Below are positions 32,503-40,017 of a stretch of 41,878 nt of DNA, in pieces. The stretch is from Mycobacterium kyogaense (GTDB lineage Bacteria > Actinomycetota > Actinomycetes > Mycobacteriales > Mycobacteriaceae): the NCBI RefSeq assembly GCF_003254575.1, contig NZ_QJUA01000045.1:1-41878 (forward strand). The letters are read 5' to 3'. The translations under genes and the position numbers were made by a program. The notes under the pieces were generated by a model, which was not told where the DNA came from, ran no database searches, and worked only from the letters and a program-made list of their open reading frames with translations. Position 1 is the stretch's first letter; the number at the start of each line of letters is the position of its first letter.

Positions 32503-34281
32503 ATGCGCTCTTCTGTGGGGATTTCGCTGGGATCGGCGAACCTCGTCGCCGTGACGGGCGGCCGGCCGATCGTCCGGCCCGCGGCGGTGACGATCCGGCC
32601 CGGCGTCACGGTGACCGGGTTCGTCGACCGCGTCGGCGACCCGGTGCCGATGCTGGCCGGTGACGGTTCCGCGCACCGCGCCGACGGCCTGGCCGCCGCC
32701 GCGATCGAAGCGGCCACCCGGCAGGCCTCCCCGCGATACCGGCCGCAGCTGGGCGCGGTCGCGGTACCCGGACACTGGTCCGACGGGGCGGTCGCCGCAC
32801 TGCGCGCCGTCGCACCGCACCTGCACGTCGTATCCGAGGCCACCGCGGCCCTGACGGCCGTCGCCGCCGGCCCCGGCCTGCCGGCGCGCGGCGTGGTCCT
32901 GCTGGTCGACCTCGGCGCCGGCGGCACGAGCATCACCCTCGCCGACGCCGGTGCAGGCTTCGCGCCGATCGGACCGATCGTGCGCTGCGACGAGTTCTCC
33001 GGCGACCTCGTGGACCAGGCGCTGCTGCGCCACGTCATCGACGGCCTGGAGTTCGACCCGGCAGGCACCTCCGCGGTGGCCTCGCTGCTCGACCTGCGCG
33101 CGGAGAGCCGGGCCGCCAAAGAACGGCTGTCGCAGGTGACCGCAACCGCCGTGGCCGGCGCTTGCGGCCCCGTCCGCGTGACGCGCGGTGAGCTCGAGGC
33201 GCTGATCGCCGAGCCGCTCGATCGCCTGGTGGCGACGATCGTCGACGTGCTGAACCGTGCTCGGGTCACGCCGACGGCCGTGGTCACCGTCGGGGGTGGG
33301 GCTCGCATTCCGCTGGTGACACAACGACTTTCCGACGCGTTGCGCGCCCCGGTGCGCACCACCGTGCATCCGCAGATCGCCGCAGCCACGGGCGCCGAGC
33401 TGTTGGCGCTGCGCAGTGTCGAGCAGCAGGCCGCGACCGTCGCGGTCCCGGCCGCCGCGACCATGCTGGCGCCTGCCGTGCCTGCGCTGGCCTGGTCGGC
33501 CGAGGAGGACGACGCGGCCGAGACCGAATTCGCCATGCCGGCAGCGGACACCGAGGCAGTAGCGGACACGGGTGCGGCGCGCCCAGTCGTGCAGTTCAGC
33601 CAGGGCGCCGAGGAGACCCCGGCGAAGAAACGCGTGGCTGCCCCGGTGTGGCTGGCCGGCGCGGCGTGCGTCGCGGCGATCGCGACGGCGGCGGTGATGC
33701 TCACCAGCCAGATCGCCCGCAGCGACGAGACCTCACCGGCATCGGGGATCAGCACGCCCGTCGCCATGCACGCGCTCGAACCGGCGGCGGCGCCACCCGC
33801 GGAGTCACCGCAGGCCGACGCTGCCACGCAGACCGTCGAAGCTGCGGCGCCCGCACCCCAGCCCGTCGCGGTCCAGGCGGCCCCGGCGCCGGCGGCGCCC
33901 CAGGGTCAGGTGGTCGCCAAGCAGGCCGCCCCCGCGCCGGCTCCCGCTGCGCCTGCGCCTGCTCCGGCTCCGGCTCCCGCGGCGCCGGCTCCCGCCGCGC
34001 CGGCTCCCGCGGTGCCCGCGCCGGTGTGGCCGCGACTTCCGTTGCCGCAGTTCACGTTCCCTGCACCCACGCCGAAGCCCAGCCCCACGCCGGCGCCGTC
34101 ATCCACGCCGGAGCCGGCACCGTCGTCGTCTGCGCAGCCGACAACGACTCAGGCACCCACCAGCGCGGCGCCTGCGACCACGAGCGAGGCACCCACCAGC
34201 GAGGCGCCCGCGACCACTACGGCGCCGGTGGCGGAGCCGACGACGGCGTCACCGTCTGCGTCTGAGTCTCCGTCTGCGTGA
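32503..34281 (+). CDS. membrane-anchored Hsp70-like protein with Pro/Ala-rich tail (right flank of ini locus)
   Basis: 592 aa, the same plan as the protein at 25098-26891. It has a diverged Hsp70/actin-fold ATPase region with VGISLGSANLVAV, VDLGAGGTSITLAD (135-148), AAKERLSQ and TVGGGARIPLVTQRL. There is no substrate-binding domain; one membrane helix (about 383-405) is followed by a long Pro/Ala repeat (PAPAPAAPAP units), a PLPQFTFPAPTPKPSP segment and a Thr/Ser/Pro-rich end. Ser again replaces the phosphate-1 Asp. The two proteins share long stretches such as GFVDRVGDPVP and FSGD-VDQ-LL-HV. ATG 32503 with AAGAGG upstream lies 49 bases after iniC, so it can be part of the iniB-A-C transcript. 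Its end overlaps the convergent Thr-rich gene by 65 bases. Confidence 0.82.
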   Translation: MRSSVGISLGSANLVAVTGGRPIVRPAAVTIRPGVTVTGFVDRVGDPVPMLAGDGSAHRADGLAAAAIEAATRQASPRYRPQLGAVAVPGHWSDGAVAALRAVAPHLHVVSEATAALTAVAAGPGLPARGVVLLVDLGAGGTSITLADAGAGFAPIGPIVRCDEFSGDLVDQALLRHVIDGLEFDPAGTSAVASLLDLRAESRAAKERLSQVTATAVAGACGPVRVTRGELEALIAEPLDRLVATIVDVLNRARVTPTAVVTVGGGARIPLVTQRLSDALRAPVRTTVHPQIAAATGAELLALRSVEQQAATVAVPAAATMLAPAVPALAWSAEEDDAAETEFAMPAADTEAVADTGAARPVVQFSQGAEETPAKKRVAAPVWLAGAACVAAIATAAVMLTSQIARSDETSPASGISTPVAMHALEPAAAPPAESPQADAATQTVEAAAPAPQPVAVQAAPAPAAPQGQVVAKQAAPAPAPAAPAPAPAPAPAAPAPAAPAPAVPAPVWPRLPLPQFTFPAPTPKPSPTPAPSSTPEPAPSSSAQPTTTQAPTSAAPATTSEAPTSEAPATTTAPVAEPTTASPSASESPSA

Positions 34282-34729
34282 CGGTGCTCGTGCTGGTGCT
34301 CACCGACGTCGACGGCTGAGTCGTCGTTGTCGTGGTGGTCGTCGGTGCGGTGGTCTCGGTCGTGGTCGGCGTCGTGGTCGTGGTGGTCGGCGCCGTGGTC
34401 TCGGTGGTGGTCTCGGTCGTCTCGCCTGCCGTCGAACTCGACGTGAGGGCCGGCGCCGAACTCGAGGTCAGCGGTGTCAGCGACGTGCTCGGCTCCGACG
34501 GTGCATCCCCGGTGATGGCCTTGGCGAGCCCGAAGATGATCAGCGCGATGATGACCGCGCCCAGCGCGCCGAACGCCACCAGCGCGGCGGGTTTGCGGTA
34601 CCACGGCGTGGGCTGGTCGTAGCCAGCCTGATAGTCATCCGGATAGCCGCCCTGCCCGTAGTTGCTGACCTGGGTCGCATCGTCGTCGGAGTAGTAGTTC
34701 TCGTCGTCACCGGATCCGTATCGCGCCAC
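34217..34729 (-). CDS. single-pass membrane protein with Tyr/Asp/Gly-rich head and Thr-rich tail
   Basis: 170 aa from GTG 34729. The cytoplasmic head (1-40) is Asp, Tyr, Gly and Gln-rich (ENYYSDDDATQVSNYGQGGYPDDY). PWYRKP (42-47) stands before one membrane helix (49-69), and an outside tail is dominated by Thr, Ser and Pro with TTTTTTT runs and TETQTQTVT. The juxtamembrane PWYRKP is nearly the PWYKRP of the Hsp70-like protein at 25098. It has no recognised domain. The last 65 bases overlap the 3' end of the convergent Hsp70-like gene, so both strands encode low-complexity Thr/Pro tails there. The next gene upstream on the same strand has the same design. Confidence 0.72.
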   Translation of the reverse strand: MARYGSGDDENYYSDDDATQVSNYGQGGYPDDYQAGYDQPTPWYRKPAALVAFGALGAVIIALIIFGLAKAITGDAPSEPSTSLTPLTSSSAPALTSSSTAGETTETTTETTAPTTTTTTPTTTETTAPTTTTTTTTQPSTSVSTSTSTVTQTETQTQTVTPSSAPPPAP

Positions 34730-34754
34730 GGATCCCGATAGTAGGCTCTCGCCG

Positions 34755-35207
34755 CTACGTGCCCGGGTAGAGCGTGCGTGTCACGTTGGTTCTGGGGCGT
34801 TTGCGCGTCGTCGTGGTGTCCCCGTCCCCCTCGCCGTCATCGTCGCGGGTACGCGAGGTGCGCGGCGTCCGTGACGTGCTCGGCGTCTCCGAATCCGTCG
34901 TGGTGGGCGTCGTCGACTCCGGGTTGATGTCGGTGGTCATCGGGGGGCTGGTGCTGGTGATCGTCTCGGTGGTGGTCGGTGTCGACGATGCCGGTGCGGA
35001 GTTGCTCGTGAACGTGGGGTCGACGTAGTTCAGCGGCGCCTGCTCGGGCTCGGTGAACTGGCGGCCCAGCCACAGTCCGCCGGCGACGAGCGCCGCGATG
35101 ACCGCCAGCGCCACGACGCTGACGCCGAGCAGTGTCGAGGTGCGGTTGTGCCACGGGACGTCCGACGGATCGCGATGCGCGCCCTCGTCTCGATCCGGCC
35201 TGGTCAC
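34755..35207 (-). CDS. single-pass membrane protein with Thr/Ser-rich tail
   Basis: 150 aa from GTG 35207 (GTG 35213 would add two residues). A short charged head (TRPDRDEGAHRDPSD) leads to VPWHNRTSTLLG, then one helix (about 25-47: LLGVSVVALAVIAALVAGGLW). The outside tail has Asn/Asp, Thr, Ser and Pro, ending in an acidic patch DDDGEGDGD and a basic Arg/Lys end. The layout, head then PW-x-x-x then helix then Thr-rich tail, matches the neighbour at 34217 and the Hsp70-like protein. No known family. It lies 25 bases upstream of the 34217 gene on the same strand, so the two are probably co-transcribed. Confidence 0.7.
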   Translation of the reverse strand: MTRPDRDEGAHRDPSDVPWHNRTSTLLGVSVVALAVIAALVAGGLWLGRQFTEPEQAPLNYVDPTFTSNSAPASSTPTTTETITSTSPPMTTDINPESTTPTTTDSETPSTSRTPRTSRTRDDDGEGDGDTTTTRKRPRTNVTRTLYPGT

Positions 35208-35247
35208 GGCCACCGATAGTAACCGCGGGCCGGTTGGGTCCGCTGAG

Positions 35248-36180
35248 TCAGCCGAGCTGGGGTGCGATGGCCTCGGCGAAGAAGTCCACGTGGTCGAGGT
35301 CGGACATGTCGAGGAGCTGCAGGTACACCCGCTGCACGCCGGCCTCGACGAACGGTCCGAGCTTGTCGACGATCTCGTCGGGAGTGCCGACAGTGGGGGA
35401 GTTCGACCGCAGTTCGTCGACCTCGCGCCCGATGGCGGAGGCGCGGCGCGCGATCTCGTCGTCATCGCGGCCCGCGCACAGCACGAAGGCCGCGGAGTAG
35501 ACGATCGAATCGGCAGGCCGGCCCGCCGCCTCGACCGCGTCGGCCACCCGGGCGAACTGCGTGCTCAGCGTGTCCAGCGGGACGAACGGGATGTTGAACT
35601 CCGCGGCGAAGCGCGCCGCCAGCGCCGGAGTCCGTTTGGCGCCGCCGCCGCCGATGATGATCGGCGGGTGGGGCGACTGCACGGGCTTGGGCAGCGCGGG
35701 GGAGTCGGTGATGTCGTAGTGCGTGCCGGCGTAGTCGAAGGTCTGGCCGGTCTCGGTGGTCCACAGCCCGGTGAAGATCTCCAGCTGCTCGGTCAGCCGG
35801 TCGAACCGCTCGCCCAGCGGCGGGAACGGGATCGCATACGCCTTGTGCTCGGCTTCGAACCAGCCCGCGCCGATACCGAATTCGACACGGCCACCGCTCA
35901 TCTCGTCGACCTGGGCGACCGAGATGGCCAGCGGTCCCGGGTGCCGGAACGTCGCCGAGGTGACCATGGTGCCGAGGCGAATGGTCGACGTCTCGCGGGC
36001 CAGGCCCGCGAGCGTCACCCAGGAGTCGGTGGGGCCGGGCAGCCCGTCGCCGCTCATCGCGACGTAGTGGTCGGATCGGAAGAAGGCGGAATAGCCGGCG
36101 CTCTCGGCCGTCTGCGCGACGGCGAGCTGGTCGGCGTACGTGGCGCCCTGCTGGGGTTCGACGAAGATGCGGAAGTCCAT
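35248..36180 (-). CDS. LLM-class F420-dependent oxidoreductase
   Basis: 310 aa luciferase-like (beta/alpha)8 barrel of the TIGR03560 kind of F420-using proteins common in mycobacteria. Landmarks are AESAGYSAFFRSDHYVAMSG, TSTIRLGTMVTSATFRHPGPLAISVAQVDEMSGGRVEFGIGAGW and HPPIIIGGGGAKRTPALAARFA, where the glycine run holds the cofactor phosphate. Cofactor F420H2 is reduced in mycobacteria from glucose-6-phosphate, which ties it to zwf upstream. The substrate is unknown. It ends the minus-strand operon mtr-zwf-GH15-TIGR03085, lying 15 bases after the TIGR03085 gene. ATG 36180 starts directly with the first barrel strand. Confidence 0.88.
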   Translation of the reverse strand: MDFRIFVEPQQGATYADQLAVAQTAESAGYSAFFRSDHYVAMSGDGLPGPTDSWVTLAGLARETSTIRLGTMVTSATFRHPGPLAISVAQVDEMSGGRVEFGIGAGWFEAEHKAYAIPFPPLGERFDRLTEQLEIFTGLWTTETGQTFDYAGTHYDITDSPALPKPVQSPHPPIIIGGGGAKRTPALAARFAAEFNIPFVPLDTLSTQFARVADAVEAAGRPADSIVYSAAFVLCAGRDDDEIARRASAIGREVDELRSNSPTVGTPDEIVDKLGPFVEAGVQRVYLQLLDMSDLDHVDFFAEAIAPQLG

Positions 36181-36195
36181 GGGTTTCTCCTTGCG

Positions 36196-36819
36196 TCACA
36201 GGCCGCCGCGGGCGGCCTTCACCTCGGCCACCAGCTCCGGTGGGCCGTCGAACTCGACCTGGGCTTCGTCGCGGCCGGTGATGAACAGCAACAGCTCGCC
36301 GGGGTCTCCGATGACGGTGAGCGTCGGGCCGCGCCCCGCCGTCGCGAGCCGCTCACCCTGGGGTGTCTGCAGGACCACTTTGGCGGGGGCACACCGCAGC
36401 GTCATCCGCGACATCATCGCGACCGGACGGCGCAGCGCGGCGACGGTCTGATCGTCGAGCGGCCGTGGCTCCCAGCCCGGCTGTGCTCGGCGAGCGTCCT
36501 CGTTGTGGATGAACATCTCGGCGACGTTGGCGATCGGATCGAGCAGCTTGAACGGCGAGTACAGCGGCGGTCCTTCGGCCACCTGATCGACCAGGGCCTC
36601 CCAGTCCGTCGCCGCCGACACCTGCTTCTGCACGCGGTCGGTGTACCCGGCCAGCGCGGGAATGAGGATGCCCGGTGCGGCGTCGAGGCGGCGTTCCCGC
36701 ACGACGAGGTGGGCGGCCAGGTCACGGGCGTCCCATCCGTCGCAGAGGGTGGGAGAGTCCGGCGTGAGGGTGCGGAACGTGGACACCAGGGCGGCGCGTT
36801 CCCGCTGGGCGACGGTCAT
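36196..36819 (-). CDS. TIGR03085-family metal-binding protein (DinB/maleylpyruvate isomerase fold)
   Basis: 207 aa. The start RAALVSTFRTLTPDSPTLCDGWDARDLAAHLVVRERRLDAAPG is the TIGR03085 signature with the C-D-GW-x-DLAAHL motif. IANVAEMFIHNEDARRAQPG supplies further histidines of the DinB-like metal site. Family members are actinobacterial and may use mycothiol, but their reaction is unknown. It sits 14 bases after the GH15 gene and 15 bases before the LLM gene, inside an operon with mycothione reductase, which fits a mycothiol link. The protein at 8429 is a more distant member of the same superfamily. Confidence 0.85.
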   Translation of the reverse strand: MTVAQRERAALVSTFRTLTPDSPTLCDGWDARDLAAHLVVRERRLDAAPGILIPALAGYTDRVQKQVSAATDWEALVDQVAEGPPLYSPFKLLDPIANVAEMFIHNEDARRAQPGWEPRPLDDQTVAALRRPVAMMSRMTLRCAPAKVVLQTPQGERLATAGRGPTLTVIGDPGELLLFITGRDEAQVEFDGPPELVAEVKAARGGL

Positions 36820-36833
36820 GGGTGCGGTTCCTT

Positions 36834-38627
36834 TCAGCCGAGCGCGCGATCGAGGTTGATCGCGGCGCTGATCAACGACAGGTGGGTGAAGGCCTGCGGG
36901 AAGTTGCCGACCTGATCGCCGGTGGCGCTCACCTGTTCAGCGTAGAGACCCACGTGGTTGGCGTAGGTGAACATCTTCTCCAGCGCCAGCTGAGCGTCCC
37001 GCAACCGCCCTGCCCGAGTGAGTGCCTCGACGTACCAGAAGGTGCACAACGAGAACGTGCCCTCCTCTCCGTCGAGGCCGTCGCTGTCGTCGTACCGGAA
37101 GACCAGGCTGTCGGTGACCAACTGGCGTTCGATGGCGGCCAAAGTGGACAGGAACCGCGGATCTATCGGCGAGATGAACTTGACCATCGGCATCAGGAGC
37201 ACACCGGCGTCGAGCGTGTCGTCGTTCTCGAACCGGGTGAACGTCTCCAGCTCGGCGTTCCAGCACGCGGTCATGATCCGTTCGTAGATCTCGTCGCGGA
37301 CCCGCGACCAGGTCACCAGGTCGGCGGGCAGACCGCGCTGCCGGGCGATGCGGATGGCGCGTTCCAGCGCGACCCAGCACATCAGCCTCGAGGTGGTGTT
37401 CGCCTTGTCGTCGTCGCGGACCTCCCACATTCCGGCGTCGTCGCGCTGCCAGTTGTCGACCACCCAGCCGATGACATAGCTGACGTCAGACCAGGCGTCG
37501 TGGCTGATTCCGGCCCCGTACTTGTTGAACAGATACACCGAATCGATCAGATCGCCATAGATGTCGAGTTGGAGTTGTTCGGCGGCGGCGTTGCCTACCC
37601 GTACCGGCTTCGAGTCCAGATGCCCACGGAGATGGTCGAGTTCGATCTCCTCGGGTGCGTTGCCGTCGATGTCGTAGAGGACGCGCAGCGGCCCCAGGCC
37701 ATCGGCTTCCCGCTCGCCGCGGCCGAGCCGTCGAGACAGCCATTCGATGAAGGCGTTGGCCTCGTCGTTGAAGCCCAGGCGCAGTAGTGCGTAGAGGCTG
37801 AATGCCGCGTCGCGCATCCACACATATCGATAGTCCCAGTTACGCTCTCCGCCAATGGTTTCCGGCAGGCTGGTGGTGGGCGCTGCAATGATCGCACCGG
37901 ACGGCTCGTGAGTGAGCAGCTTCAGCGTGATCGCCGAGCGCTCCACCATCTCGCGCCAACGGCCCCGGTAGCGTGACGTCGCCAGCCAGGTCCGCCAGAA
38001 CTGGGCAGTCGTCTCGAACAGGGCGTCCACGTCGTGAGCGTCGTCGGCATCGGTGTCGGGGCTGTCGAGCACCTCCAGTACGAACTGCGCGACCTCGCCG
38101 GTGCGCACCGTGAACTCGGCACTGACCACCCCGTCGTCCACGGTGACATCGATACTCGAGGCCAACGTCATCCCCAACTGGTCGGAGCGGAAATCGACCC
38201 TGCCGGCGCGCGATGTCACCGCGAACCGCGCTCTGCCGTAGTCCGGTCGTGCGTCGAGGGTCATCCGCACGGTCGTGGTGCCTCGCACCGCGACGATCCG
38301 GCGCACCAGACGCTGCCGGTGCTCGGTATCGCCCGGCCGCAGCACCGGCATGAAGTCGTGTATCTCGATCACCCCGTGCTCGGTCAGGAAACGGGTGATC
38401 AGCGTGGCCGATTCGGGCAGATAGAATTGGTGTGACCCGGCGGCGTCGCAGACGGGTGTCAGCGTCCAGCTGCCGCCGGCGTCGGTGTCGAGGATCGCTC
38501 CGAAGACGCTGCCGGAATCGAACCTCGGCGCGCAGAACCAGTCGATGGTGCCATCGGTGGCGACCAACGCACAGGTCCGCAGATCGCCGATCAGTCCGTG
38601 GTGCGCGATCGACGGGCCATCAGGCAT
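36834..38627 (-). CDS. GH15 family glycoside hydrolase (trehalase/glucoamylase-like)
   Basis: 597 aa. The N-terminal beta domain starts with the family opening PSIAHHGLIGDLRTCALVATDGTIDWFCAPRFDSGSVFGA. The (alpha/alpha)6 catalytic barrel has GGERNWDYRYVWMRDAAFSLYALLRLGF and GMWEVRDDDKANTTSRLMCWVALERAIRIA, where Glu402 of WEVR is the likely general acid. In mycobacteria, proteins of this type (Rv2402, MSMEG_4535) act as trehalases. So it could release glucose from trehalose. Its ATG overlaps the zwf stop by eight bases, so glucose release and glucose-6-phosphate oxidation are co-expressed. It has no signal peptide, consistent with a cytoplasmic enzyme. Confidence 0.85.
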   Translation of the reverse strand: MPDGPSIAHHGLIGDLRTCALVATDGTIDWFCAPRFDSGSVFGAILDTDAGGSWTLTPVCDAAGSHQFYLPESATLITRFLTEHGVIEIHDFMPVLRPGDTEHRQRLVRRIVAVRGTTTVRMTLDARPDYGRARFAVTSRAGRVDFRSDQLGMTLASSIDVTVDDGVVSAEFTVRTGEVAQFVLEVLDSPDTDADDAHDVDALFETTAQFWRTWLATSRYRGRWREMVERSAITLKLLTHEPSGAIIAAPTTSLPETIGGERNWDYRYVWMRDAAFSLYALLRLGFNDEANAFIEWLSRRLGRGEREADGLGPLRVLYDIDGNAPEEIELDHLRGHLDSKPVRVGNAAAEQLQLDIYGDLIDSVYLFNKYGAGISHDAWSDVSYVIGWVVDNWQRDDAGMWEVRDDDKANTTSRLMCWVALERAIRIARQRGLPADLVTWSRVRDEIYERIMTACWNAELETFTRFENDDTLDAGVLLMPMVKFISPIDPRFLSTLAAIERQLVTDSLVFRYDDSDGLDGEEGTFSLCTFWYVEALTRAGRLRDAQLALEKMFTYANHVGLYAEQVSATGDQVGNFPQAFTHLSLISAAINLDRALG

Positions 38628-40017
38628 CGGGTAGCCGCCACCCGCGAGGACCGGGCAGCGTCAGCGCGGATTCCGGTCCCCACGACCCCTGTGCATACGG
38701 CTGTACGGACGGCGGGTTGTCGAGCACGGGCTGGCACACCTGCCAGAGCCGGTCGACTTCGTCGCCGCGGGCGAACAGTGTCTGATCGCCGCGCATGACA
38801 TCGAGGATCAGCCGCTCGTACGCCTCCAGCGCGTCGTCCTCGTGCTCGGTCCGGGCCAGGTCGAGCTGAGAGCGCAGCGGTTCGACGACGGTGTCCGGGC
38901 CAGGTCGCTTGACGTTGAGAACCACTGTGGCCGATGGTGTTTGGCCCAGTTCGAGGCCAAGCTGATCAGGCTGGGGTGCGTCACCGTCGAATGGGGACGG
39001 CGGTGTGCGGAACGTCACCGTGACACTGCGTCGATTGTCCGCCAATGCCTTTCCCGTACGGAGGTAGAACGGTACGTCGCGCCAACGCTCGTTGTCGACG
39101 AAGGCTTCGAGTGCCACGAACGTCTCGACCTGCGAATCGTCGGCGACATCGTCGTCGTCGCGGTAGCCGTCGAATTGCCCGAACACCACCCGGTCTGGGT
39201 CGAGCGGCCGCATCGCCTGGAACACCGCGGCCTTGGCTTCCCGCAAAGCGTCGGCGTCCACGGTCTCCGGCCGTTCCATCGCGACGAACCCGAGCACCTG
39301 GCACAGATGAGTGGTCACCATGTCACGGAAACACCCGGTGGACTCGTAGAAGCTCCCCCTGCCCTCCAGTCCGAGATCCTCGGGCACATCGATCTGCACG
39401 GACTCGACATGCTCTCTGTTCCAGGCGGATTCGATGATGGCATTCGCGAAACGCAGAGCGAGGATGTTCTGCACGGCCTCCTTGCCCAGGAAATGATCGA
39501 TGCGGTACACCGAGCTCTCGTCAGTGACCGATGACACCGTGGCATCGAGCGCGCGCGAACTGTCGAGGTCGGTTCCGAACGGCTTCTCGATGATCATCCG
39601 GGCGTCCTTGGCGAGCCCTTCGCGGCCCAGCATCGCAATCATCGGCTCCATCGCCGTAGGTGGCACCGACAGGTAGATCACGGTCTGGGCGTCGGCGCCG
39701 ACATCGGGCTTGGCCGTGGTCACCGCCGACGCAAGATCGGCGCCGTCGTCGGCGTTCGAGGTCTGAAAAGACAGGCGCTGCAACAGCTTCTCGACGACCT
39801 CTGCGTCGAGGTCGTCGATCGACTCGGACAGTCCCGTGCGGACCGACTCGCGGAAGTCATCGAGGCTGTCGGGTGCGCTGCGTCCCGATCCGATGATCGC
39901 GTAGTCGTCGGGGAAGTGCCCGGCGGCGGCGAGCCGGTAGATGCTGGGGAACAGCATGCGGCGGGCGAGGTCGCCGCGGGCGCCGAAGAGCACCAGGACG
40001 AAGGGGGCGACGGTCAT
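38620..40017 (-). CDS. zwf: glucose-6-phosphate dehydrogenase
   Basis: 465 aa. It oxidises glucose-6-phosphate to 6-phosphogluconolactone with NADP+ and makes NADPH. The N-terminal coenzyme motif is FGARGDLARRMLFPSIYRL, and the active-site signature YRIDHFLGKEAVQNILALRFAN lies near residues 170-190, with the catalytic histidine downstream in the CFRDMVTTHL region. The EKPFGTD substrate-binding segment is present. ATG 40017 overlaps the mycothione reductase stop by four bases (ATGA), which fixes the start. Mycobacteria commonly have a second, main zwf with tal and tkt; this one is not in that context, so it is probably an extra copy tied to redox supply. Confidence 0.92.
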   Translation of the reverse strand: MTVAPFVLVLFGARGDLARRMLFPSIYRLAAAGHFPDDYAIIGSGRSAPDSLDDFRESVRTGLSESIDDLDAEVVEKLLQRLSFQTSNADDGADLASAVTTAKPDVGADAQTVIYLSVPPTAMEPMIAMLGREGLAKDARMIIEKPFGTDLDSSRALDATVSSVTDESSVYRIDHFLGKEAVQNILALRFANAIIESAWNREHVESVQIDVPEDLGLEGRGSFYESTGCFRDMVTTHLCQVLGFVAMERPETVDADALREAKAAVFQAMRPLDPDRVVFGQFDGYRDDDDVADDSQVETFVALEAFVDNERWRDVPFYLRTGKALADNRRSVTVTFRTPPSPFDGDAPQPDQLGLELGQTPSATVVLNVKRPGPDTVVEPLRSQLDLARTEHEDDALEAYERLILDVMRGDQTLFARGDEVDRLWQVCQPVLDNPPSVQPYAQGSWGPESALTLPGPRGWRLPDA

